Below are positions 16,526 to 24,707 of a DNA stretch of 38,127 nucleotides, piece by piece. This stretch comes from CAYPXN01 sp964470915. Its GTDB lineage: Bacteria > UBA10199 > JADFYH01. The notes below the pieces were generated by a model that made no database searches, was not told where the DNA came from, and worked only from the letters and a program-made list of their open reading frames with translations. The stretch lies in the NCBI GenBank assembly GCA_964470915.1, contig CAYYEM010000013.1, positions 1 through 38,127 of the forward strand, given 5' to 3'. Position numbers and translations under genes: made by a program. Position 1 is the stretch's first letter. Every line of letters starts with the position of its first letter.

Positions 16526-17278
16526 TTATCTTGATCTGTTCCTGGCCCTTGGAAAGAAGGCTTCTGTCTCACTTCTGATGTCAGCAGCAAAATGACGAGC
16601 TGCCGCCGCAGGTCCCAAGACCGCTCTAGTTGTGTTTTCTGTTGGGTAATAGACTATGATGTGTGATGGTATCCGATCAAGAGGAACCCAATTGGGTGTA
16701 CCATTCAATGTATTACGCATTTCTGTTGCGTTTCCACCCATTGCTTCCTGAAATTGGCAAAATTGCTCAGGACTCCATCCATGTTGTTTACACCAATTAC
16801 GCACACTTTCGCCAAGTGTCGCTGACGCGTTACTTTGTGAGGGAACCTCTACTCTTGTAGCGGCCTGTTCACGAGATAGATGACTCTCCCTTAATTTTTG
16901 TGCAACTACATTATTATCACCTGGAAACATTGAACGTCTCGACTCCACGCGGGCTGGTTCATTGATTCTTTCGGTAAAGGATTGCAGTGATCTTGAAATA
17001 GGAAGCGCAGGACGATAGTTTGTATACTGAGGTGAACTGCGACCTGTTGATCTTTGAAGTAATGCCAAACGTTCTTGAGGAGTACCTAATTCTTGATACC
17101 GATCACTTTGAAGAAATTCTTGAACTGAGACATTTCCTTCCATCAAACATCGTCCATCAGAAGTGATGTGTCGAATGTGGACTTGATCTCGTCCATCGAT
17201 GGTTTTTTGAGAAGTGGCATTCCATTTATCAATAAAACTGATTTCCGTACGTGTGCTGGTATTATTTAAAGAGTCCAT
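16526..17278 (-). CDS. Hypothetical protein, 250 residues
   Basis: No family recognised. It is a soluble, polar protein with no signal peptide or membrane segment. Residues 1-80 include a compact region (IDGRDQVHIRHITSDGRCLM). The middle (80-160) is low-complexity Ser/Arg/Pro rich. Residues about 165-250 may form a second small domain (VRNWCKQHGWSPEQFCQFQE, then DRIPSHIIVYYPTENTTRAV) ending in a basic tail. The start has AAGGGGAAAAT just upstream, a good ribosome-binding site. It lies between the tRNA cluster and the toxin-antitoxin pair, an accessory-like context. It might be a lineage-specific or transferred gene. Confidence 0.6.
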   Translation of the reverse strand: MDSLNNTSTRTEISFIDKWNATSQKTIDGRDQVHIRHITSDGRCLMEGNVSVQEFLQSDRYQELGTPQERLALLQRSTGRSSPQYTNYRPALPISRSLQSFTERINEPARVESRRSMFPGDNNVVAQKLRESHLSREQAATRVEVPSQSNASATLGESVRNWCKQHGWSPEQFCQFQEAMGGNATEMRNTLNGTPNWVPLDRIPSHIIVYYPTENTTRAVLGPAAAARHFAADIRSETEAFFPRARNRSR

Positions 17279-17563
17279 ATTTTCCCCTTCTAAAAAATGT
17301 TTATCAAGCCTTGCGCTTTAAGAAAGGGAATGCGTTGCGTGTGCCCCCTTCATGCTGCGCGAAGTTTAAACAAAGCAAAGGCTGTGCCAGAATTTGAAAA
17401 TGACTTAAGTGTTGAGGATTATGGCTTTCTCAAGAACTAGACAGGTCATCCACTGGGGTTCTCTCTCTCTGTTAAAAGATGTTAAGAGATATATAAAGTG
17501 AATGGGTAGGATGCTCACCAGAGGGAATTTGATTTTGCCGTGTCTTTTTTTCATTTTATGTAG

Positions 17564-17929
17564 TTAAAGAAAGCGCCTGTGATCACATTTGAGAACTTTG
17601 GCAAGCTTTTGGGCAACCTTCACTCCGATAGATCTTTTATTTTTTTCCATTTCAGAAAGATGACTTTGTCGAATTCCTGCTTTTTTGGCTAAAGCATGTT
17701 GAGTGAATCCTTCTCTTGAACGATAAGCTTTAACAGCTCCACCTGGAGTTCCAATGAGAGGATCTTTCTTTTTAAGAATGCTTCTCATCTCAGAAGCTGG
17801 CATATAATCTTCTGAAGCGGAGATGATTTTTTTCAACGCACGTTCAATCTTTAGAATTTTGGCATGAGAAATATGAGAAGGAACGAAACTGATTTTCCCT
17901 GCTTCTCCTTCAATTTTGATAGTTTCCAT
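17564..17929 (-). CDS. XRE-family antitoxin / autoregulator (HigA-like)
   Basis: 121 residues. The N-terminal 60 are a charged region that would contact the toxin. The C-terminal half is a Cro/C1-type helix-turn-helix: FTQHALAKKAGIRQSHLSEM followed by EKNKRSIGVKVAQKLAKVL. It neutralises the toxin encoded just upstream and most likely represses the shared promoter at the palindrome at 18217-18236. Its ribosome-binding site GGGAGGT overlaps the toxin stop region, giving tight translational coupling. Toxin-first order is characteristic of HigBA systems. Confidence 0.88.
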   Translation of the reverse strand: METIKIEGEAGKISFVPSHISHAKILKIERALKKIISASEDYMPASEMRSILKKKDPLIGTPGGAVKAYRSREGFTQHALAKKAGIRQSHLSEMEKNKRSIGVKVAQKLAKVLKCDHRRFL

Positions 17930-17931
17930 AA

Positions 17932-18210
17932 TTACCTCCCATATGCATCTTTTCTGTCTGCCACTTTCTCAATGAAAATGGTGATAAGGTTGGATTCGTA
18001 TTTGTAAATGACTCGATAATCTCGTTTGAGCTTTGCTTTTAAATATCCTTTCCATTCACCGCTTAGGTGACCAATGACCCATCCTTTGGGGAAAGGGCCT
18101 TCATTCTCCAAGTCAGTGACCAAAGCATCATAAAGACGAGCCACTTCTTTGGGAAGGCGCTTGAGAACTTTTTCGAGATCGCGAGGGGCTTTTACCGTCC
18201 ATTTCACCAA
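17932..18210 (-). CDS. RelE/ParE-superfamily toxin (HigB-like)
   Basis: 92-residue basic protein of the RelE fold. By family it would be a ribosome-dependent mRNA interferase. Features: N-terminal helix PRDLEKVLKRLPKEVARLYD, the central GHLSGEWKGYLKAKLKRDYR with the conserved R and K residues, and the end strand IFIEKVADRKDAYGR. The start is TTG 18210 or GTG 18207; no ATG is in frame nearby, and the ribosome-binding site is weak, as often seen for toxin genes kept at low expression. The stop is 2 bp before the antitoxin ATG. Confidence 0.87.
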   Translation of the reverse strand: MVKWTVKAPRDLEKVLKRLPKEVARLYDALVTDLENEGPFPKGWVIGHLSGEWKGYLKAKLKRDYRVIYKYESNLITIFIEKVADRKDAYGR

Positions 18211-18216
18211 GTTAAA

Positions 18217-18236
18217 TTATCCCAAAAATGGGATAA
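18217..18236. promoter_or_regulatory. Palindromic operator of the toxin-antitoxin operon
   Basis: TTATCCCA-AAAA-TGGGATAA is a perfect 8-bp-arm inverted repeat only 6 bp upstream of the toxin start. This size and position match an autoregulatory site for the HTH antitoxin. Binding there would block transcription or initiation; this is inferred from position. Confidence 0.75.
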
Positions 18237-18341
18237 AATGCAAGGGTTAATTTAAAAAGGTATGAGGATGGTTTTTTTGAAAATTTGACACATTAAAAAA
18301 TTTGCCTTGGGACTTTCGGTGAAAGCTCTTAAAATCTTCCC

Positions 18342-19130
18342 ATGCCCATTGTTTTACTCAGCGATTTTGGAACGAAAGATCCCTATGTGGGGATCATGAA
18401 GGGAGTTATTTCTCAGATTGCTCCAAAGGTACCCGTCATCGACCTTACACATGAAATCAGTCCTTTTGACGTCGAAGAAGCAGCTTTTGTCTTGTTTCAA
18501 GCTTACTCTTATTTTCCAGCCGGAAGTATTTTTGTCACGGTAGTAGATCCGGGAGTAGGGAGTGCTTGCAGAAGAATTTTAGTTAAAACGAAGAATTATT
18601 TTTTTGTCGGACCTGACAATGGTTACTTGAGTTTGCTTCTTTCAAAAGAGAAACCCGAACATGTGATTCATCTTACGCATGAAGCGTATTTTTTAAACCA
18701 GGTTTCATCGACCTTTCATGGTCGTGATATTTTTGCCCCCGTAGCAGCACAAATTGCTGAAGGAATTGACTTTAAGGATATGGGTCCTCCTATTTATGAT
18801 CCTTTCATTTGGGAAGATTTGATTCCTCGGAGAAGGAAAAAAGTGTTGGAGGGAAGTATTCTTTCGATTGATCGCTTTGGAAACGCGATTACCAATTTTC
18901 CACGAGCCTGGATTCGGGAGAATTTTGGGAGCAAAAAATTTGAGCTTCGCGTGAAAGGTAAAAAAATTCATCATTTTTTTCATCATTATGCCGAAGCGCC
19001 TCTTCGCAAACCTTTTCTTCTTTTTGGCAGTTCAGATTTTCTAGAAATTTCCCTCCGGGAAGCATCTCTGGCTCGGAAATTAAAGCTCAAAAGAGGCGAT
19101 AAGGTTTTGGTAAATGTTTTCCCAAGTTAG
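18342..19130 (+). CDS. SAM hydrolase (S-adenosyl-L-methionine hydroxide adenosyltransferase, DUF62)
   Basis: 262-residue DUF62 family protein. Family members split SAM to adenosine and methionine using an activated water. Motifs: LLSDFGTKDPYVGIMKG at the N terminus, DLTHEISPFDVEEAA, VVDPGVGS with the catalytic Asp at about 69 followed by adjacent Arg residues, GPDNG, and TFHGRDIFAP with His at about 126, completing the Asp-Arg-His set. The C-terminal half is a beta-barrel domain (SIDRFGNAITNF, GSSDFLEISLREAS). There is one extra residue between VVDPGVGS and the Arg pair compared with the usual spacing. Length and lack of the long insert argue against a fluorinase. Physiological role in bacteria is not settled. 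Confidence 0.9.
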   Translation: MPIVLLSDFGTKDPYVGIMKGVISQIAPKVPVIDLTHEISPFDVEEAAFVLFQAYSYFPAGSIFVTVVDPGVGSACRRILVKTKNYFFVGPDNGYLSLLLSKEKPEHVIHLTHEAYFLNQVSSTFHGRDIFAPVAAQIAEGIDFKDMGPPIYDPFIWEDLIPRRRKKVLEGSILSIDRFGNAITNFPRAWIRENFGSKKFELRVKGKKIHHFFHHYAEAPLRKPFLLFGSSDFLEISLREASLARKLKLKRGDKVLVNVFPS

Positions 19131-19145
19131 CATCTTTTTTGAGTT

Positions 19146-20006
19146 TTGGTCGATAAAGAAAAAAGGGGCCATCAGAATTATGAAAGACCTCTTATGATTT
19201 TTGCCCAATGTATTCAAGCAAGACAAAACTACGAAAATTATCCGCTTTATACACCACGAGAGTTCGAAGAATTCTTAAATAGAGCTTCCCAAAATCATCT
19301 TTTGATCGATCGTTGTGCTTTAAATGCACGACAGGGTCGGATTGGTTTCGACAGTCCAGAATATCAACATGCGATAGAAAATGAATTTCGCTTAGCCAGA
19401 AATCGTTTGGAAACCTCTTTTTATTATTCGGATCTTCCTCAACAGGGGAGACTCTTTAGTCAATTGGATGCGATGGGTTTATTAGACGAAAGAGTTCGAC
19501 AGGGAAAAGATTGTCCTAATCATAATCATAGATTTCGATTCCTTACTTCAGGGCTGGTTTCTCTGGAACATCTTTTAAATCCAACTTTAGTAAAAAGCCC
19601 TGCTCAAGAACGGGCTTTGGCCGCCTTGATCGGAGGGGTCGCTGCCGCTATTGGATCAGTGCTGGGACAGATAGCATTAAACGCAGATGGGCGTCATTAT
19701 GCAGTGTTGGGTGTGCTCAGTGGTGGCGCTGTTGCTTTGGCATTCAGAGGAATTTACGAGGTCATAGAAAATATTACTCTGTATCGCCGTGGCCAACGCT
19801 CTGTAGGGGGAGCCTTATCAAATATTGTTCGAGATGTGAGCCTTACCACTTTGGCGGGAACTCTTGGCAGCATGTTGGGATCTATGGTGGGTGAAACAGA
19901 CTTACCTCCTGCCCTAAGATTTTCTTTGGGAGTTGTGTTGGGGGGCTCCATTGGGGCGGGTATGGGAGATTATTTGGCTGAAAGATTTTATCCTCGTCAC
20001 CCGTAG
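19146..20006 (+). CDS. Hypothetical membrane protein with glycine-zipper helices
   Basis: Up to 286 residues. The N-terminal half (to about 150) is soluble and polar, with no recognised domain. The C-terminal half has four hydrophobic segments rich in small-residue repeats: ALIGGVAAAIGSVLGQIAL, then VLGVLSGGAVALAFRG, LAGTLGSMLGSMVG and LGVVLGGSIGAGMGDYLA. The Gly-x3-Gly spacing suggests packed membrane helices, as in small channel or pore-like proteins; function is unknown. The start is uncertain: TTG 19146 gives this frame, while ATG 19194 gives 270 residues; neither has a strong ribosome-binding site. It follows the SAM hydrolase by 15 bp and may be cotranscribed. Confidence 0.6.
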   Translation: MVDKEKRGHQNYERPLMIFAQCIQARQNYENYPLYTPREFEEFLNRASQNHLLIDRCALNARQGRIGFDSPEYQHAIENEFRLARNRLETSFYYSDLPQQGRLFSQLDAMGLLDERVRQGKDCPNHNHRFRFLTSGLVSLEHLLNPTLVKSPAQERALAALIGGVAAAIGSVLGQIALNADGRHYAVLGVLSGGAVALAFRGIYEVIENITLYRRGQRSVGGALSNIVRDVSLTTLAGTLGSMLGSMVGETDLPPALRFSLGVVLGGSIGAGMGDYLAERFYPRHP

Positions 20007-20211
20007 TAAATGCTTCATGTCAGCTCGTTCAGCGGGAAACACTTTAGTTCAAAATAACCCATCCCTGTCAAAAAAAAAACACCCTTGTCTCCTCTCTCAA
20101 ACACTTTTTGCTCTTACAAATTTTAACAATTCTTAACTTTTATAAGTAACTTTTATTGGTGCTTGTTTTGCATATTTGAATGAAGTGCGCTTTCATCTAA
20201 TAGGCGACTCT

Positions 20212-22161
20212 ATGCAGATACATGTGAAGTATTTATTGCAGACTGTCAAATGTAGCTTATGGGCGATCATATTTACATTTTGTTTTTTTATTTCGACTGC
20301 TGATCTTTTTGCTGCTTCTTGTGCTCATGACAAGTGTAGCCAGGGGGTAGCGCTTACGGATGGTTGTGATTCCTGTGTCACTCAAATTTGTTCAGTAGAC
20401 CCATATTGCTGTACCACTGCTTGGGATGCTAGTTGTGTGGGCGAAGTCAGTACCGTCTGCTCCTATACTTGTAGCGCCACCTGTGGAAACGGCGTAGTGG
20501 AGACGGGTGAAGAGTGTGATGATGGCTCTACCAGCGATGGCGATGGATGTTCCTCCACTTGTACCACCGAAAGTGGTTATTCCTGTGTGGGGGACCCCAG
20601 TGTTTGTAGCACGACTTGTGGAGATTCGATTCAAGCAGGTACAGAAGAGTGTGATGATGGAAATGTGACAGATGGCGATGGTTGTTCTTCTTCTTGTACG
20701 ATTGAAACGGGGGGAGCTTGTGCTCACGATAAGTGTGTGATTGGTTCTGCACTGAGCAGTGGTTGTGATTCTGATGCTTGTGTCACTCAAGTTTGTACGG
20801 CCGATTCATATTGTTGTTCCGGTTCTTGGGATAGTACTTGTGTGAGCGAAGTGAGTACCGTGTGTGCTTATACTTGTGCGAGCGCCACCTGTGGAAATAG
20901 TTTGATTGAATCCGGTGAAGGATGTGACGATGGCAATACCACCTCTGGAGATGGCTGTGATGTAAGTTGTGCTGCAGAAAGCGGCTATTCTTGTAGTGGA
21001 ACGCCCAGCACTTGTTCTACCATTTGTGGGGATGGGATCGTGGCAGGGACTGAAGAATGCGATGATGGCAATACCACCTCTGGAGATGGCTGTGATTCGA
21101 GTTGTTATACTGAAAGTGGTAGTATTTGCGGAGATGGAAACTTGGATAGTGGTGAACAATGTGATGATGGCAATACTAAGTCTGGGGATGGCTGTGATGC
21201 GACTTGTAATCTCGAAAGTAGTGGTAGTTGCGGAGATGGAAATTTAGATAGCGGTGAACAATGTGATGATGGCAATACCAGCTCCGGCGATGGTTGTGAT
21301 GCGAGTTGTAATACCGAAAGTAGTAGCGCCTGTGGAGATGGAACCGTGGATACTGTTGTGGAAGAATGCGACGATGGGGATACGACGTCGGGAGATGGAT
21401 GTTCCTCTCTTTGTGCTATTGAAAGCGGTTATAGTTGTTCAGGAAGTCCGAGTTCTTGTACTACGACCTGTGGCGATGGAATTGTGGCGGGAGCTGAAGA
21501 ATGTGATGATGGCAATACCAGCTCCGGCGATGGCTGTGATTCAAGCTGCAATACGGAGAGCAGTAGCACCTGCGGCGATGGCAATGTGGATGATGATGAA
21601 GAGTGCGATGATGGCAATACCAGCTCCGGGGATGGCTGCGATGCTACTTGCCAAAGTGAATCTTCTTCGGGAACTTACTTGATTACTCCGAGTCGACCCA
21701 ACTTTGTGAGAAATTCTGCCGGATTGTATGCGGTATTTCAGGTGACTTTATCTGAGGAAACATCTCAGTCGCTTTCTCATTCTATTTCTTCATTGGGTGA
21801 TTCAAGCGTGACGGTCAATTATACGACCCAAGATGGTACAGCAAGTTCTGCGGATGGAGATTATGTGGCGACCAGTGGAACCCTTACCTTTACCTCGAGT
21901 GATAACATCCTTACCGTCAATGTGATTTGTTATGAAAAGGGGATTGGAAAAAGTTTTAGTTTGGTATTGAGCGGTGCCAGTGGAGCAACCATTACTTCTT
22001 CAGAGATGACGGCCGCAATTGAAAGTGCTTCCGGTGAAGTTGTTACCGGGTCCGGGGGTTGTGCTTTTAATTCACAGGAAGATTTCAGTAAGCTCATGGC
22101 AATTTTCATCGCTGGGGCGGTTATTCTGTTAGTAAGATCGAGAAAAGTGAGAAATGATTGA
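20212..22161 (+). CDS. Exported disulfide-rich repeat protein with Calx-beta-like domain and GGC tail
   Basis: 649 residues from ATG 20212; the open frame goes back to a TTG at 20176. A signal peptide ends near LFAAS. Two modules of the type CxHDxC...CC...WDxxC lie at the N terminus and after the second repeat. There are nine disulfide repeats of 34-46 residues of the DUF4215/myxobacterial type, core CDDGNTTSGDGCDxxC, each with several cysteines and Asp/Gly-rich loops that could bind Ca. Then comes a Calx-beta-like segment (VNYTTQDGTASSADGDYVAT). The end is GGCAFNSQEDFSKLM, a hydrophobic helix and RSRK, a sorting-tail candidate. The likely location is the cell surface; binding or adhesion is inference. 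A shorter paralogue follows 45 bp later. Confidence 0.85.
   Translation: MQIHVKYLLQTVKCSLWAIIFTFCFFISTADLFAASCAHDKCSQGVALTDGCDSCVTQICSVDPYCCTTAWDASCVGEVSTVCSYTCSATCGNGVVETGEECDDGSTSDGDGCSSTCTTESGYSCVGDPSVCSTTCGDSIQAGTEECDDGNVTDGDGCSSSCTIETGGACAHDKCVIGSALSSGCDSDACVTQVCTADSYCCSGSWDSTCVSEVSTVCAYTCASATCGNSLIESGEGCDDGNTTSGDGCDVSCAAESGYSCSGTPSTCSTICGDGIVAGTEECDDGNTTSGDGCDSSCYTESGSICGDGNLDSGEQCDDGNTKSGDGCDATCNLESSGSCGDGNLDSGEQCDDGNTSSGDGCDASCNTESSSACGDGTVDTVVEECDDGDTTSGDGCSSLCAIESGYSCSGSPSSCTTTCGDGIVAGAEECDDGNTSSGDGCDSSCNTESSSTCGDGNVDDDEECDDGNTSSGDGCDATCQSESSSGTYLITPSRPNFVRNSAGLYAVFQVTLSEETSQSLSHSISSLGDSSVTVNYTTQDGTASSADGDYVATSGTLTFTSSDNILTVNVICYEKGIGKSFSLVLSGASGATITSSEMTAAIESASGEVVTGSGGCAFNSQEDFSKLMAIFIAGAVILLVRSRKVRND
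20482..21660 (+). repeat. Coding tandem repeats (nine disulfide modules)
   Basis: Nine copies of a CGDG...ECDDGNT..GDGC..C unit, interrupted after the second copy by a CxHDxC module. Copies four to six are 102 bp apart and nearly identical in DNA, the others more diverged. Alternative frames stay open through this region only because of the repeat, giving false ORFs on both strands. Confidence 0.9.
22033..22145 (+). repeat. 113-bp exact repeat, copy 1 (sorting-tail coding)
   Basis: Identical to 23281-23393 at every base. It encodes the last part of the Calx-beta region and the GGC tail. DNA immediately upstream is clearly diverged between the two genes, and the copy stops at the basic tail. 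Confidence 0.95.
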
Positions 22162-22206
22162 GAGGGTAGATTATTGGAGATTCATTAGTGGAAATAGGAA
22201 TATTTT

Positions 22207-23409
22207 ATGAGGGGCTACTTTTTTAATTTCATAAAATTTTTCCTTTGTTTTTTTATTTTGACATGCGGTTTCCTCGTTGTGAACGAAGTTCGAGCGGATA
22301 CTTGTAGTCATGATATGTGTACTGCAGGAGCTGCTTTGACGGAAGGTTGTGATGATTACGGATGTACTCCCACCCTTTGCGCCATTGACTCATGGTGTTG
22401 TACCAATAGTTGGGATAGCGCTTGTATAAATGAAGTTTACTTTTATTGCGGCTTAACTCTTTGTACGGCTGTTTGTGGAAACTCCTCTGTTGAAACGGGT
22501 GAGGGTTGTGATGATGGTAATACTTCGGATGGAGATGGTTGCTCTTCAACCTGCAGCCAGGAAAGTGGTTATTCTTGTTCCGGGGATCCTAGTGTTTGCA
22601 CTACGACTTGTGGGGATGGTGTTGTGGCGGGAACTGAAGAATGTGATGATGGAAATACAACTTCCGGGGATGGCTGTGATGCCAATTGTAACACAGAAAG
22701 TAGTAGTGGTACTTGTGGAGATGGAAATGTGGATAGCGGTGAAGAATGCGACGATGGAAATACAACTTCTGGAGATGGCTGTGATGCCAATTGTAACACG
22801 GAAAGTAGTGGTGGTACTTGCGGAGATGGAAATGTGGATAGCGGTGAAGAATGCGACGATGGAAATACAACTTCCGGAGATGGCTGTGATGCCAATTGTC
22901 AAAATGAAAATTTTGTCACTACAAGCTTCTTAATTACAGGAAATAATTATAACTATATAAGGAATTCATCAGGGTTATATGCTGTGTTTCAGATAACCTT
23001 ATCTGAAGTCTCTGAGTCGCTTTCTCATTCTATTTCTTCGTTGGGTGATTCGAGTGTGACAGTGAACTATGCTACGCAGGATGGTAGCGCAAGCGCTACA
23101 GGTGTAGACTATGTTGAGACCAGTGGGGCCCTTACCTTTACCGCCAGTGAGAATATTTTTACTGTGAGGGTACTTTGTTATGAACAAGGGATTGGAAAAA
23201 GTTTTAGTTTGGTCTTGTTTGATGCCCAGGGTGCCAGTATTGCTTCTTCAGAGATAAGTACAGTCATTACAAGTGGAGTAGGTGAAGTTGTTACCGGGTC
23301 CGGGGGTTGTGCTTTTAATTCACAGGAAGATTTCAGTAAGCTCATGGCAATTTTCATCGCTGGGGCGGTTATTCTGTTAGTAAGATCGAGAAAGAGGGAA
23401 GCGGATTGA
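22207..23409 (+). CDS. Exported disulfide-rich repeat protein, shorter paralogue with GGC tail
   Basis: 400 residues. Signal peptide about 1-31 (ending EVRA), one CSHDMC...CC...WDSAC module, four disulfide repeats of the CDDGNTTSGDGCDANC type, a Calx-beta-like segment (VNYATQDGSASATGVDYV), then the same GGC tail as its neighbour (GGCAFNSQEDFSKLM, hydrophobic helix, RSRKREAD). It is a tandem duplicate of the upstream gene with five fewer repeats and one fewer N-terminal module. The spacer of 45 bp suggests one transcript. The stop is 2 bp from that of the convergent hisD. ATG 22207 is preceded by an A/G-rich stretch but no strong Shine-Dalgarno. Confidence 0.87.
   Translation: MRGYFFNFIKFFLCFFILTCGFLVVNEVRADTCSHDMCTAGAALTEGCDDYGCTPTLCAIDSWCCTNSWDSACINEVYFYCGLTLCTAVCGNSSVETGEGCDDGNTSDGDGCSSTCSQESGYSCSGDPSVCTTTCGDGVVAGTEECDDGNTTSGDGCDANCNTESSSGTCGDGNVDSGEECDDGNTTSGDGCDANCNTESSGGTCGDGNVDSGEECDDGNTTSGDGCDANCQNENFVTTSFLITGNNYNYIRNSSGLYAVFQITLSEVSESLSHSISSLGDSSVTVNYATQDGSASATGVDYVETSGALTFTASENIFTVRVLCYEQGIGKSFSLVLFDAQGASIASSEISTVITSGVGEVVTGSGGCAFNSQEDFSKLMAIFIAGAVILLVRSRKREAD
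22609..22917 (+). repeat. 105-bp tandem coding repeat, three copies
   Basis: Copies begin at 22609, 22714 and 22819, exactly 105 bp apart and almost identical in DNA; the third is cut short. Each encodes one 35-residue disulfide repeat. Near identity suggests recent expansion and length polymorphism between strains. Confidence 0.92.
23281..23393 (+). repeat. 113-bp exact repeat, copy 2 (sorting-tail coding)
   Basis: Second copy of the block at 22033-22145, at the end of the shorter paralogue. See that entry for what it encodes. Confidence 0.95.
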
Positions 23410-23411
23410 TA

Positions 23412-24704
23412 TTATAGAGGGCTTTGCATTCTCAGTTTCATGGCTAAACCATGGGCTTGCAGGCCTTCAAGTTCTGCCAAATGAGCCACGCTAGGTCCAA
23501 GTTTTTTGGCAGTTTCTTTTGAACATTCAACAATACTTGAGAATTTTACAAAATCTAATGTGGAAAGAGGTGAGGAAAATCGAGCGGTTCCATTCGTGGG
23601 TAAAACGTGATTCGGTCCGGCTAAATAATCTCCAAATGATTCTGTGGTGTAATGTCCTAAGAAAATAGCGCCAGCGTTACGGATTTTTGGCAAAAGTTTA
23701 CGAGGGTCTTTGACCGATAATTCAAGATGCTCTGGAGCAATTTGATTCACTAAATCTGTTGCTTCATTTTCATTTTTAGTAAGAATTAAAGCTCCATGAG
23801 CTTGAAGAGACTTTTTCGCAATCGCTGCCCGGGGAAGTACCTTGAGATATTTTTCGACGGAGCTTTTGACTTGCTCAATAAAGTTAGCATTCCAGGTGAG
23901 AAGAATAGCCGAAGCTTTTTCATCATGTTCGGCTTGGCTTAATAGATCGGCAGCAATCCAATCCGGGTTCACTTTTCCATCACACAGTACTGTAACTTCA
24001 GAAGGGCCGGCAATCATATCAATGGCAACTTGGCCAAATACCTGGCGTTTGGCCGTAGCGACAAAAATATTTCCAGGTCCTACAATTTTATCGACTTGGG
24101 GAATGCTTTTGGTTCCATAAGCTAAAGCTGCAATGGCTTGAGCTCCGCCTACTTTGAAAATTCGGTTTACTCCAGCGAGATCCGCAGCTACCAGCACATG
24201 AGGATTCATGATGCCTCTTGGAAAAGGAGTCGTCATGATAATTTCTTCTACTCCTGCAACCGCTGCCGGAATTGCATTCATGAGAACAGTGGAAGGGTAG
24301 GAAGCTTTTCCTCCTGGCACATAAATGCCGACTCTTTTTAGAGGAGTGACTCGTTGCCCCAGTGTGACTCCTTCTTTTTTATACTCCCAAGAGTTGAGTT
24401 GAATTTGTTCATGAAAAGTTCGAATCCGTGAAGCGGCAAGTTCCAAGGCATCTAAATCACGTTGGGAAATTTGTTGGTAAGCATTTTTGATTTCTTGATT
24501 GGTCACTTCAACATTTTTGGAATTCAGAGCAAAAGAATCAAAGCGTCGAGTATAATGAAAAAGAGCAGCATCCCCTTTTTTACGAATATTTTTAATAATC
24601 AGTGCGACCGCTTCTTCAACTCCCTTGGAGAGACTTTCAGAACGGAAAATGATTTTATGGAATTTTTTTTGGAAATTTTTGTCGGTGGTTTTGAGAGTTT
24701 GCAT
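23412..24704 (-). CDS. hisD: Histidinol dehydrogenase
   Basis: 430-residue cytosolic enzyme that oxidises L-histidinol to histidine in two NAD-dependent steps, ending histidine biosynthesis. Conserved blocks: YVPGGKASYPSTVLMNAIPA, VGPGNIFVATAKRQVFG, DMIAGPSEVTVLCD, the metal-site SQAEHDEKASAILLT, and APEHLELSV. Full length, with ATG start at 24702-24704. It follows murA by 3 bp as the last gene of a prmC-murA-hisD transcript. The hisG gene that often lies between murA and hisD in deltaproteobacterial operons is absent here, as are all other his genes in the window. Confidence 0.96.
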   Translation of the reverse strand: MQTLKTTDKNFQKKFHKIIFRSESLSKGVEEAVALIIKNIRKKGDAALFHYTRRFDSFALNSKNVEVTNQEIKNAYQQISQRDLDALELAASRIRTFHEQIQLNSWEYKKEGVTLGQRVTPLKRVGIYVPGGKASYPSTVLMNAIPAAVAGVEEIIMTTPFPRGIMNPHVLVAADLAGVNRIFKVGGAQAIAALAYGTKSIPQVDKIVGPGNIFVATAKRQVFGQVAIDMIAGPSEVTVLCDGKVNPDWIAADLLSQAEHDEKASAILLTWNANFIEQVKSSVEKYLKVLPRAAIAKKSLQAHGALILTKNENEATDLVNQIAPEHLELSVKDPRKLLPKIRNAGAIFLGHYTTESFGDYLAGPNHVLPTNGTARFSSPLSTLDFVKFSSIVECSKETAKKLGPSVAHLAELEGLQAHGLAMKLRMQSPL

Positions 24705-24707
24705 AGT

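Noticed and set aside
16224..18260. Integrated mobile element using tRNA-Arg as attachment site
   Set aside because: No integrase, transposase or second copy of the tRNA 3' end was found. Only a toxin-antitoxin pair and an unknown gene lie downstream.
18342..19130. SAM-dependent fluorinase or chlorinase
   Set aside because: Motifs fit DUF62, but length and lack of the extra loop of halogenases favour the hydrolase.
21254..21682. Long alternative-frame ORFs on both strands over the disulfide repeats
   Set aside because: They stay open because a repeat without stops is copied many times. Their peptides are low complexity and have no start signals; the cysteine frame has a signal peptide and known repeat type.
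22609..22917. CRISPR-like regular repeats
   Set aside because: Units are 105 bp, contiguous and in frame within a gene, with no spacers and no cas genes nearby.
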